Origin: Streptomyces roseifaciens
Lineage (GTDB): Bacteria > Actinomycetota > Actinomycetes > Streptomycetales > Streptomycetaceae
Direction: 5' to 3'
Assembly: GCF_001445655.1 (NCBI RefSeq)
Contig: NZ_LNBE01000004.1
Coordinates: forward strand, 2,551,138-2,615,137
Length of the DNA stretch: 64,000 nucleotides
In this document: in pieces, positions 25,662-32,998 of the stretch
How the letters are laid out: every line of letters starts with the position of its first letter
Numbering within the stretch: position 1 is the stretch's first letter
Notes under the pieces: model-generated
What the model saw: the letters and a program-made list of their open reading frames with translations, nothing else
Database searches by the model: none
What the model was told of the DNA's origin: nothing
Translations under genes and position numbers: made by a program

Positions 25662-26946
25662 CGATGCCCTCCGGCAGCTCGGTCATGCCCGGCGCCCCGT
25701 GGTGCAGCTCGGTCTCGCGCCAGTCCTCGGGCAGCAGGTGGTCCAGGACGTCGTCGACGGTGACCGCGCCCAGCAGGGAGCCGCTCTCGTCGACGACGGG
25801 CGCGGCGACCATGTTGTACGTGGCCAGGTAGCTGGTGACGGCCGGCAGCGGGGTGCCCGGCGGCAGGGGCCGCAGATCGGTGTCCACGATCGAGCCGACC
25901 AGCGTGAAGGGCGGGTCCCGCAGGAGCCGCTGGAAGTGGACCGTGCCGAGGTACTTGCCGGTGGGCGTCTCGTCCGGCGGCCGGCACACGTACACCTGGG
26001 CGGCCAGCGCGGGGGAGAGGTCGCGGTTGCGCACGCGCGCGAGGGCGTCGGCGACGGTCGCGTCCGGGCGCAGCACGATCGGCTCGGTCGTCATCAGACC
26101 GCCCGCGGTCCGCTCCTCGTACGCCAGGAGCCGGCGCACGTCCGCCGCCTCGTCCGGCTGCATGAGGGTCAGCAGCCGCTCCTTGTCGTCCTCCGGGAGC
26201 TCCGAGAGCAGGTCGGCCGCGTCGTCCGGGTCCATGGCCTCCAGGACGTCCGCGGCGCGCTCCTCCTTGAGCTTGCCGAGGATCTCGATCTGGTCGTCCT
26301 CCGGGAGCTCCTCCAGGACGTCCGCGAGCCGGTCGTCGTCCAGCGCCGCCGCGACCTCCGAGCGGCGCTTGGGGGAGAGGTGGTGCAGGACGCTGGCGAG
26401 GTCGGCGGGGCGCAGCCGCTCGAACGTCGCGAGGAGGCTCGCGGCGCCCTGCCCGTGCTCCTCCAGGGAGAAGCCGGTGACGGCCGACCACTCGACGGTG
26501 AGCGTCTCGCCCTTGCGGCGCAGGGCCCCGCCCTTGCCGCGGCGCACGAAGACCTTGTCGATCTCCCAGTCGCGGCGGGCGGGCAGCTGGATGATCGCTA
26601 CATCGAGGACGGTCACCTCCTCGCCCCCGTCGACCAGACGTACGCGCCGGTCGAGCAGCTCGCCGAGGACCAGGGTCTCGGTGGGGCGCTGCTCGAAGCG
26701 CCGCATGTTGATCACGCCCGTGGTGATGACCTGGCCGGACTCCACGCCCGTCACCCGCGTCATGGGCAGGAAGATCCGGCGGCGGCTGACGACCTCCACG
26801 ACCAGGCCCAGGACGCGGGGCGGCCGGCCGCCGACGCGGAGCATCGCGACGAGGTCCTGGACGCGGCCCACCTGGTCGCCGTTGGGGTCGAAGACCGCCA
26901 CGCCCGAGAGGTGCGACACGAAGACCCGGTGGGCGCCTGCTGCCAT
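25648..26946 (-). CDS. MgtE N-terminal domain + CBS protein lacking the MgtE channel domain
   Basis: A 432-residue soluble protein. Residues 1-160 contain PRC-barrel-like segments (VFVSHLSGVAVFDPNGDQVGRVQDLVAML; TVLDVAIIQLPARRDWEIDKVFVRR). Residues 165-275 form the MgtE N-domain of alpha-helical repeats (LRPADLASVLHHLSPKRRSEVAAALDDDRLADVLEELPEDDQIEIL). Two CBS domains follow (MTTEPIVLRPDATVADAL; LVGSIVDTDLRPLPPGTPL). The membrane channel of true MgtE is absent. ATG 26946 has GGAGG eight bases upstream. It overlaps the DUF1003 gene, suggesting a Mg/nucleotide-sensing module acting on that membrane partner. A homologue with this build is Rv1232c, as I recall. Confidence 0.88.
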   Translation of the reverse strand: MAAGAHRVFVSHLSGVAVFDPNGDQVGRVQDLVAMLRVGGRPPRVLGLVVEVVSRRRIFLPMTRVTGVESGQVITTGVINMRRFEQRPTETLVLGELLDRRVRLVDGGEEVTVLDVAIIQLPARRDWEIDKVFVRRGKGGALRRKGETLTVEWSAVTGFSLEEHGQGAASLLATFERLRPADLASVLHHLSPKRRSEVAAALDDDRLADVLEELPEDDQIEILGKLKEERAADVLEAMDPDDAADLLSELPEDDKERLLTLMQPDEAADVRRLLAYEERTAGGLMTTEPIVLRPDATVADALARVRNRDLSPALAAQVYVCRPPDETPTGKYLGTVHFQRLLRDPPFTLVGSIVDTDLRPLPPGTPLPAVTSYLATYNMVAAPVVDESGSLLGAVTVDDVLDHLLPEDWRETELHHGAPGMTELPEGIDGGQ

Positions 26947-27114
26947 GCCGCGCACCTCCTCCGTGGTCCGGTGTCCGGTTCAGGCTAACGTGACCGGGTT
27001 CTCCCCGGCGCGGGGGAGACGCCCGTCCGGACTGCTTGCTTCCGCCTGCGGGCGGCACGGGTACGCTGCCGTACTCCAGCGGCTGAACAGGGCTGAACAG
27101 GAGGCAGGAGCGAC

Positions 27115-27897
27115 GTGCGAACCCGGAAGGCGGCTCTCGTGGGAGCGCTGTGCGCCGGCCTGTCCGTGGCGCTCACCGCCTGCGGCGGCGGTGGTGGTGC
27201 CGAGGACCCCGACGCCGGGACCAACGGCGTGGGCAGGCTCGACCCCGCGAAGATCCAGGACAAGGCGCGGTCGGCGGCGCGGGACGCCTCCTCCGTCCAC
27301 CTGTCCGGCAGCGTCGTCAGCCAGGGGCGCACGTACAAGCTCGACATGCGGCTGAAGCGGGACGGCGGGACGGGCCGGGTCGCCTCCGACGCCAGCACCT
27401 TCGAGCTGCTGCGGGTCGGCGACGAGCTCTTCCTCAAGGCGCCCGCGGCGTTCTGGTCGCGCGGCGACAAGGACGCCAAGGACGGCAAGGGGGACGGCGC
27501 GGCCGCCGCGGGCAAGCTGGAGAAGAAGTACGTGAAGGTGCCGACCGGCGACCCCGCGTACCAGCAGTTCAAGGGCTTCACCGACAAGGACGTCCTGCTC
27601 GACGGGCTCATCGGCCTGCACGGCAAGCTCGCCCGCGGGGAGCACGGCACCGTGGCCGGCACCCCCACCATCCGGGTCAACGGCGCCGGCGGCTCGGGCG
27701 GCACGCTCGACGTCTCCCTCATGGACACGCCGTACCCCCTGCGCGTCCGGCGCGCGGGCGGGGCGGGCCAGCTGGAACTGTCGGACTGGGGCAAGGACTT
27801 CGCCCTGGCGCCCCCGCCGAAGCAGGACACGGTCGACTACGGCAAGCGGATCCCCTCCGGGGGAGAGGGATCCTCACTACCGGGTCCGGCGAAGTAG
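27115..27897 (+). CDS. Secreted lipoprotein (LppX/LprG-like) of unknown function
   Basis: A 260-residue protein with a lipoprotein signal: basic start RTRKAALVGALCAGLSVALTACGGG with lipobox LTAC near residue 20. The mature part starts with a Gly/Asp linker and then ARDASSVHLSGSVVSQGRTYKLDMRLKRDGGTG, reminiscent of the LppX/LprAFG lipid-carrier fold, whose members bind membrane lipids outside the cell. Identification with that family is tentative. GTG 27115 follows AGGCAGGAG. It is divergent from the MgtE-N gene. Confidence 0.75.
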   Translation: MRTRKAALVGALCAGLSVALTACGGGGGAEDPDAGTNGVGRLDPAKIQDKARSAARDASSVHLSGSVVSQGRTYKLDMRLKRDGGTGRVASDASTFELLRVGDELFLKAPAAFWSRGDKDAKDGKGDGAAAAGKLEKKYVKVPTGDPAYQQFKGFTDKDVLLDGLIGLHGKLARGEHGTVAGTPTIRVNGAGGSGGTLDVSLMDTPYPLRVRRAGGAGQLELSDWGKDFALAPPPKQDTVDYGKRIPSGGEGSSLPGPAK

Positions 27898-27990
27898 CTC
27901 CGCGGCTCGCGCCGCCTCTCGGCGTACCGGGCCTCTCGCTCGGCCACGCCATGTGCTTCCGCCGCGATGGCGAGACGCCCGACGGCGGTG

Positions 27991-28082
27991 TCCGGCGTGC
28001 CGGGCTGTGCGTAACTCTCGAAACAAGGCCGGGCCGGCACCGCCGGTCAGGTGCGTCCCGGCCGGGCGCCGCTGCGGCGGAG
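27991..28082. repeat. Dispersed intergenic repeat, copy A (degenerate)
   Basis: Contains GTCCGGCG-TGCCGG (27991-28004), CCGGCACCGCCGG (28035-28047) and GCGCCGCTGCGGCGGA (28067-28082), the same three blocks found at 32745-32823 and 37990-38140. The first two blocks can pair as a hairpin. It lies in the 216-bp spacer 27898-28113, where I see nothing else. Confidence 0.5.
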
Positions 28083-28113
28083 ACGTGCGGGGCGCCCGGA
28101 ACGACAGCCGCTC

Positions 28114-28638
28114 CTAGCGGCCCGCGCGCCGGCCCCTCCGGAGGAGTTTCGGGAGTGCCGCGGGCATCGGGCGGCGCGTCGTCGCCGGTGTCGGGAGCGG
28201 GCGGGCCGTCAGGGCCGTGTCCGGGAGCGCCGCCGTGGCCCCGGTCGGCTCCAGGCGCAGGACGCGGCAGCCCTCCGCCCACCGCTCCGTGACCCGCTCC
28301 GCATCCGGCGCGTTCAGCCGCTTCGCCTTCAGCTCGGCGACCGCCGCCGTCCACGCCTCGCCCCCGGCCGGGAGCTCGGCGACGCGCGCGGTCCAGGAGA
28401 CCAGGCGCCCGCCCTTGTCCTTGCTGCGGACGGTCACCGTCGCCTCGGCGCCGTCGGCGAGCCCGAGCCCGTCCAGCGGCTGCTCACCGGTGCCGCCGAC
28501 GAGGTGGACGGCCCCCTCGTGCCACACGTGCCACAGCGCACGGCTCGGCCCCGCCGGTCCCTGCACCCAGATGAGGCCGGACTTCTTCGTGGCCTCCTCG
28601 ATGAGCGCCCGGTCGAGCAGCTCCTGCGTCTGTGTCAT
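28114..28638 (-). CDS. Hypothetical protein, possible pyridoxamine-phosphate-oxidase-like split barrel
   Basis: A 174-residue protein. Residues 15-110 (TKKSGLIWVQGPAGPSRALWHVWHEGAVHLVGGTGEQPLDGL, ATVTVRSKDKGGRLVSWTARVAEL) alternate short beta strands as in FMN-binding split barrels, but no clear flavin-binding residues stand out, so the fold assignment is a guess. A Pro/Arg-rich tail ends the protein. ATG 28638 faces the divergent EamA transporter 52 bp away. Confidence 0.7.
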   Translation of the reverse strand: MTQTQELLDRALIEEATKKSGLIWVQGPAGPSRALWHVWHEGAVHLVGGTGEQPLDGLGLADGAEATVTVRSKDKGGRLVSWTARVAELPAGGEAWTAAVAELKAKRLNAPDAERVTERWAEGCRVLRLEPTGATAALPDTALTARPLPTPATTRRPMPAALPKLLRRGRRAGR

Positions 28639-28690
28639 GCGGCCTACTGTATGCGCCGGTGCCCGCGACCAGGAGATCTACCCTGGACGG

Positions 28691-29641
28691 GTGACCAGTG
28701 CCCGTACGCGCAGCGATGCCCCGCCCGGCGCGACCGCCGCCCGGGCCGAGACCGCCCACCCCCACCCCGGCGTCCGTACGGACCTGTTCCTGCTCGCGAT
28801 CGCCATCTCCGGCATCTCCCTGTCGGCTCCCCTGATCGCCGCGACCGCCGCCCCCGCCCTGGCCATCGCCTTCTGGCGCAACGCCATGGCCGTGGGCGCC
28901 CTGACCCCCCTCGCGCTCGTCCGGCACCGCGCCGAGCTCCGCGGCATCGGCCGCCGGAACCTGCTGCTGGCCGTGGCCGCCGGCGCGCTCCTGGCCGTCC
29001 ACTTCGGGGTGTGGCTGCCGAGCCTGCACATGACGTCGGTGGCGTCCTCGACCGCCCTGGTCACCACCACCCCGATCTGGACGACGCTCCTGATGCGCCT
29101 GCGCGGACACCGGCCGCCCGCGCTGGTGTGGGCGGGCACCGCCCTGGCCTTCCTGGGCGTGGTGATGCTGACCGGCGTCGACCTGTCCCTGTCCCCGCGG
29201 GCCCTCGCGGGCGACGCGCTGGCCCTCTCCGGCGGCATGGCGGCCGCCGGCTACGTCCTGCTGGGCGCGGAGGTGCGCCGGACGGTGGGCACGGTCACGT
29301 ACAGCTACGTCTGCTACGCGACGACGACCGTCCTGCTGCTCGCCGCGTGCCTGTTCTCCGGCTCGTCCCTCGCGGGCTACAGCGGGGACACCTGGCTGAA
29401 GCTGGCCGTGCTGACGGTCACCGCGCAGCTGCTCGGGCACTCGCTGATCAACCGCGTGGTCAAGGGGCTCGGCCCGTCCGTCACCTCGACGGCGATCCTC
29501 CTGGAGACCCCCGGCGCGGCCCTGATCGCCGCGCTGTGGCTGGGGCAGACCCCGCCCGTGGCCTCCTGTCCCGCGCTGGCGGTGATCCTGGCCGGGCTGG
29601 GCCTCGTCATCATGGCCGGCCGCGCGGCGAAGAAGGGCTGA
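28691..29641 (+). CDS. EamA-family (DMT superfamily) transporter
   Basis: A 316-residue polytopic protein with about ten hydrophobic segments in two EamA repeats (residues about 30-165 and 175-310). Typical pieces are LSAPLIAATAAPALAIAFWRNAMAV, HMTSVASSTALVTTTPIWTTLL and the second-repeat equivalent LGPSVTSTAILLETPGAALIAALWLG. Members export amino acids, nucleosides or metabolites; the substrate is unknown. GTG 28691 is the likely start, leaving a 30-residue hydrophilic N-terminus. The stop lies inside a four-unit 11-bp tandem repeat. Confidence 0.88.
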   Translation: MTSARTRSDAPPGATAARAETAHPHPGVRTDLFLLAIAISGISLSAPLIAATAAPALAIAFWRNAMAVGALTPLALVRHRAELRGIGRRNLLLAVAAGALLAVHFGVWLPSLHMTSVASSTALVTTTPIWTTLLMRLRGHRPPALVWAGTALAFLGVVMLTGVDLSLSPRALAGDALALSGGMAAAGYVLLGAEVRRTVGTVTYSYVCYATTTVLLLAACLFSGSSLAGYSGDTWLKLAVLTVTAQLLGHSLINRVVKGLGPSVTSTAILLETPGAALIAALWLGQTPPVASCPALAVILAGLGLVIMAGRAAKKG

Positions 29642-29673
29642 AGAACGGCTCAAGAACGGCTGAAGAGCGGCTA
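29630..29673. repeat. Four-copy 11-bp tandem repeat bridging two convergent stop codons
   Basis: Four consecutive 11-bp units (29630, 29641, 29652, 29663) follow the pattern AAGAACGGCTN with one or two changes each. The array starts inside the EamA C-terminus and ends at the last base of the corA stop codon. The downstream CAGCCGTTC is complementary to a unit and could close a hairpin. Confidence 0.7.
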
Positions 29674-30777
29674 GAGCCAGCCGTTCCGCTTGAAGCCGCG
29701 GTGGATCGTCACACAGATGGCGACCGTGACGACCATGACCGCCGGATAGCCGTACTTCCAGTGCAGCTCCGGCATGTGGTCGAAGTTCATCCCGTAGATC
29801 CCGGCGATCATCGTCGGCACGGCGAAGATCGCCGCCCAGGACGTGATCTTCCGCATGTCCTCGTTCTGCGCCACCGATGCCTGCGCGAGGTTGGCCTGGA
29901 GGATGGAGTTCAGCAGGTCGTCGAAGGACAGCACCTGCTCGTGGACGCGGGCGAGGTGGTCGGCGACGTCCCGGAAGTACTTCTGGATGTCCGGGTCGAC
30001 CAGCCGCATCGGCCGCTCGCTGAGCTGCTGCATCGGCCGCAGCAGCGGGGCGACGGCCCGCTTGAACTCCAGCACCTCGCGCTTGAGCTGGTAGATCCGG
30101 CCCGCGTCGCCGCCGCGCGAGGCGCCCTTGCCGGCGGGCGAGAAGACATCGATCTCCACCTCGTCGATGTCGTCCTGCACGGCGTCGGCGACGGCGATGT
30201 AGCCGTCCACGACCTGGTCGGCGATCGCGTGCAGGACGGCGGAGGGGCCCTTGGAGAGCAGCTCCGGGTCGTCCTGGAGGCGGTGGCGCAGCGCGCGCAG
30301 CGAGCCCTGGCCACCGTGCCGGACGGTGATGATGAAGTCCGGCCCGGTGAAGCACATCACCTCGCCGGTCTCGACGACCTCGCTGGTGGCGGTGAGCTCG
30401 GCGTGCTCGACGTAGTGGATGGTCTTGAAGACGGTGAACAGCGTGTCGTCGTAACGTTCCAGCTTGGGCCGCTGGTGGGCGTGGACGGCGTCCTCCACGG
30501 CGAGCGGGTGCAGCCCGAACACCGCGGCGATGCCCGAGAACTCACGCTCCGTCGGCTCGTGCAGCCCGATCCAGGCGAAGCCGCCGCCGGTCCGCACCCG
30601 GCGCATCGCCTCGGCGGGGCTGACGTGGTCGCTGAGGCGCTTGCCGTCGCGGTAGACGGCGCAGTCGACGACCGCACTGCTGACGGACGGGTCCCGGGTC
30701 GAGTCGTACTCGTACGGCAGGGCGCCGCGGCGCAGGGCGGGGCGGACGGCCTCACGCAGATCACGGATCATCGACAT
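29671..30777 (-). CDS. corA: CorA-type magnesium/cobalt channel
   Basis: A 368-residue CorA protein, a homopentameric divalent-cation channel. The long N-terminal cytosolic domain (VVDCAVYRDGKRL, FAWIGLHEPTEREF, LHPLAVEDAVHAHQRPKLERY) leads into the stalk helix and two C-terminal transmembrane helices; the signature YGMNFDHMPEL (GMN) lies between them, and the protein ends in a basic RGFKRNGWL. ATG 30777 has AAGGAG seven bases upstream. A 506-bp AT-richer spacer with short repeats precedes it. From memory, corA closes the mycobacterial block as well (Rv1239c). Confidence 0.95.
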   Translation of the reverse strand: MSMIRDLREAVRPALRRGALPYEYDSTRDPSVSSAVVDCAVYRDGKRLSDHVSPAEAMRRVRTGGGFAWIGLHEPTEREFSGIAAVFGLHPLAVEDAVHAHQRPKLERYDDTLFTVFKTIHYVEHAELTATSEVVETGEVMCFTGPDFIITVRHGGQGSLRALRHRLQDDPELLSKGPSAVLHAIADQVVDGYIAVADAVQDDIDEVEIDVFSPAGKGASRGGDAGRIYQLKREVLEFKRAVAPLLRPMQQLSERPMRLVDPDIQKYFRDVADHLARVHEQVLSFDDLLNSILQANLAQASVAQNEDMRKITSWAAIFAVPTMIAGIYGMNFDHMPELHWKYGYPAVMVVTVAICVTIHRGFKRNGWL

Positions 30778-31283
30778 GGCAGGGCTCCTTCACGGGCCGG
30801 CCGCCAGCCGGTGCGGAGCGCGAGTGCAACGCGGCCCGGAACGTGGACGTGAGGCCCTGTACGGCGGGAGGCCGTGTGCGGGACACGTCCGCAAATCGGA
30901 CGGCGCTTCGTGCGGTGCGGCGAGGCTGACGGCAGTTCGCGGAGAACTTCGCAGAGAAGCAGAGAACTTCGCGGAGAACACGGAACAAAGCGGGACGAAG
31001 GCGCTCTTCCGTCGGCGCTGCGGGCGCAAAAGAACTTCCGGGAAAACGTCGGCGGCACTGCCGAGGGCGGAAGATCTCAGATCACGAGGAGTGCGTCCGG
31101 AGCGAAGGGACGGGAGAACTGTCGGTACTGCACGGTCGACTAGGATCCACCGCAGCCCCACCTCCTCCGGCCGGTCCCCGCTGAGGGACGAACGTAACTC
31201 CCTGACCAGAGGTCAAGGCTAGCAGCCACTTGACCCGTCAATACCCTCCTTTGCCCGTTCGATACGCGTTCTATGCTCACTGC
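30778..31283. other. 506-bp divergent spacer between corA and the SUFU gene
   Basis: No convincing gene. GAACTTC (GAA-N-TTC dyad) occurs at 30944, 30964 and 31032; the first two sit in an 11-bp direct repeat GAGAACTTCGC spaced exactly 20 bp (30942 and 30962). The segment 30930-31050 is noticeably richer in A than its surroundings. A -10 element for the downstream gene is at 31272-31277. Confidence 0.5.
31251..31277 (+). promoter_or_regulatory. Candidate promoter giving a leaderless SUFU transcript
   Basis: TATGCT at 31272-31277 stands six bases before the ATG at 31284, so initiation would fall at or next to the start codon. A TTGCCC at 31251-31256 is a possible -35 (15-bp spacer, short). No ribosome-binding site precedes the ATG. 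Confidence 0.4.
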
Positions 31284-31868
31284 ATGTCAGACGTTCTCGC
31301 ACTGGTCGAGGCCCGGCTCCGGACAGCCCTGGGCGAACCGGACGCGCGCGCAGCGGTGACCTTCCTCGGCACGGACCGGATCGAGGTCCTCCGCTTCCAT
31401 GACGGGGACGTCGTGCGCTACGCCACGCTCGGCATGTCCGCCCAGCCGATGGCCGACCCGACGGCCGTGATCGCCGACCCGCTCCGCGGGCCCCGCGCCG
31501 AGCTGGTCCTCTCCGTCCGCGCCGGCCTCGCCGACACCGACAAGGTGCTGCGGCCACTGGCCGTCCTCGCCGCCTCCCCCCAGGTGGAGGGCCTGATCGT
31601 GGCGCCCGGCGCCTCCCTCGACACCGGCGAACCGCTCTGGCCCGGGGCGCCCTTCACCTCCGTCCTCGTCGCCGAGTCCGGCGGTCTGGTCGAGGACCTG
31701 GAGCTGGACGAGCCGATGGACCCCGTCCGCTTCCTCCCGCTGCTGCCCATGACCCCCAACGAGGCGGCCTGGAAGAGGGTGCAGGGAGCGGCCGCGCTGG
31801 AGGAGCGGTGGCTGAGGAACGGCACCGACCTGCGTGACCCGATGCGCTCCGGGGTACCCCTGGGATGA
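31284..31868 (+). CDS. Suppressor-of-fused (SUFU) domain protein
   Basis: A 194-residue protein spanning one SUFU domain (PF05076-like): VLALVEARLRTALGEPDARAAVTFLGTDRIEVLRF, VVRYATLGMSAQPM, RAELVLSVRAGL, and LLPMTPNEAAWKRVQGAAALEERW near the end. Bacterial SUFU proteins are often immunity-type or scaffold proteins in toxin systems, but in actinomycetes this copy looks like a stable core gene. No toxin gene is adjacent. The gene appears to lack a ribosome-binding site and may be leaderless. Confidence 0.85.
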   Translation: MSDVLALVEARLRTALGEPDARAAVTFLGTDRIEVLRFHDGDVVRYATLGMSAQPMADPTAVIADPLRGPRAELVLSVRAGLADTDKVLRPLAVLAASPQVEGLIVAPGASLDTGEPLWPGAPFTSVLVAESGGLVEDLELDEPMDPVRFLPLLPMTPNEAAWKRVQGAAALEERWLRNGTDLRDPMRSGVPLG

Positions 31869-31942
31869 CCGTCCGGGCCGTCGACGTCCGGACGGGTGAT
31901 CGTCCTTGACGCGGCGGCGGCCTGGGAGGACCGTTGGAGGTT

Positions 31943-32593
31943 ATGAGGGGCGAACCCAGTTGCCCGAAGTGCGGTGGCCGGGTGCGAGCGCCCGGTCTCT
32001 TCGCCGACTCCTGGCAGTGCGACGTCCACGGCACGGTGCACCCTCTGCAGCCCGTCGTCCCGCCGAGCGTGGAGGCCCTGGCCGTCGTCGTCAACCGGGC
32101 CCGGGTGCCCGTGTGGATGCCCTGGCCCCTGCCCGTCGGCTGGCTCTTCACCGGCGTGGTCTGCGCGGGGGACGACCGCAGCGGCGGGCGGGCCACCGCC
32201 GTCGCCTGCTCCGGCCCCAGCCCCCTTGGCGGCCCCGGTGAGCTGCTCCTCGTGGCCGAGGAGCTCGGCGTCGGCCTCGGCGCGCGCTACGCGGGCGTCG
32301 CCGGCCCCGACCCCGGCCCCTACCTCCGCGTCGACCGCTCCCCGCACGCCAAGGTCCACGCCGCCGGCCGCCCCACCCCCCTCTGGCACGTCGAGGGCGC
32401 CCCGGAGGACCGGGCCGTCTTCGCGGGCGAGGCGCGCGGGCTGTGGCTGTGGGCCGTGGTCTGGCCGGAGCAGTCGGGACTGCTGATGTACGACGAACTG
32501 GTCCTCACGGACCTGCGGGACGCGGGGGCGGAGGTCGACCTCCTGCCGTGCGGGGCGCTGTCGCCGCGCCTGCTGCCACCGGCGGGGCGCTAG
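31943..32593 (+). CDS. Conserved zinc-ribbon-like protein (DUF6758-type)
   Basis: A 216-residue protein. The N-terminus RGEPSCPKCGGRVRAPGLFADSWQCDVHG holds CxxC plus a later Cys-x-x-His, a zinc-ribbon pattern. The rest is rich in Trp, Gly and Pro (VWMPWPLPVGWLFTGVVCAGDD, PTPLWHVEGAP, GLWLWAVVWPEQSGLL) and recognised only as a conserved Streptomyces family without assigned function. Start choice: ATG 31943 has GGAGG only two bases away; TTG 31934 (three residues longer) is an alternative with GGGAGGA upstream. It follows the SUFU gene by 74 bp and may share its transcript. Confidence 0.8.
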   Translation: MRGEPSCPKCGGRVRAPGLFADSWQCDVHGTVHPLQPVVPPSVEALAVVVNRARVPVWMPWPLPVGWLFTGVVCAGDDRSGGRATAVACSGPSPLGGPGELLLVAEELGVGLGARYAGVAGPDPGPYLRVDRSPHAKVHAAGRPTPLWHVEGAPEDRAVFAGEARGLWLWAVVWPEQSGLLMYDELVLTDLRDAGAEVDLLPCGALSPRLLPPAGR

Positions 32594-32610
32594 CCCGCCG
32601 ACCCGGCGCG

Positions 32611-32668
32611 GGGCCTTCGGCCGACCGCCCCCGCTGCCCGGGCCTTCGGCCGACGGCCCCCGCTGCCC
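32611..32668. repeat. 29-bp tandem direct repeat (two units)
   Basis: Units 32611-32639 and 32640-32668 begin GGGCCTTCGGCCGAC and differ at one position. Each contains the self-complementary GGCCTTCGGCC, so each could form a small hairpin. It is part of the 405-bp gene-free spacer 32594-32998. Confidence 0.7.
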
Positions 32669-32744
32669 GGGGCGCCGGGCCCTCGGCCTGCTGCCGCCTG
32701 CCGGGTCTCGTTCCGCCGCGGCGGCGATCTGGCACAGCGGACGT

Positions 32745-32823
32745 GTCCGGCGGTGCCGTACGAGCTCAGGTGCGCTCGGCACCGCCGGGTTCCACCGTGG
32801 TGGTTGCGCGCCGCTGCGGCGGA
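32745..32823. repeat. Dispersed intergenic repeat, copy B
   Basis: Blocks GTCCGGCGGTGCCG (32745-32758), CGGCACCGCCGGG (32777-32789) and a 22-bp block at 32802-32823 beginning GGTTGCGCGCCGCTGC. The 22-bp block is identical in copy C (38017-38038). The first two blocks are inverted relative to each other and can form a hairpin. Confidence 0.65.
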
Positions 32824-32862
32824 TGAACGGCGCGGGGGCGTCTTCGGCCGGCGGCCGAGCAG

Positions 32863-32891
32863 CCCGGGCGGGCGCCCGGGCGGGCGCCCGG
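32863..32891. repeat. 12-bp GC tandem repeat
   Basis: CCCGGGCGGGCG occurs at 32863-32874 and 32875-32886, with a further partial unit to 32891. Simple-sequence repeat in the gene-free spacer before the PHP gene. Confidence 0.6.
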
Positions 32892-32998
32892 CTCGCGCGG
32901 CGTGCGGGCCCGGCAGTCCGCGCGCGGCCCGGTGCGAGCCTTCGCGCCGGTTATCCTGAACCGGTCCCTGTCCGCCGTCAGTCGTGAGGAGTCGTGTC

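Noticed and set aside
27898..28113. Small gene in the spacer after the lipoprotein gene
   Set aside because: No ribosome-binding site or conserved peptide; the spacer is accounted for by repeat copy A.
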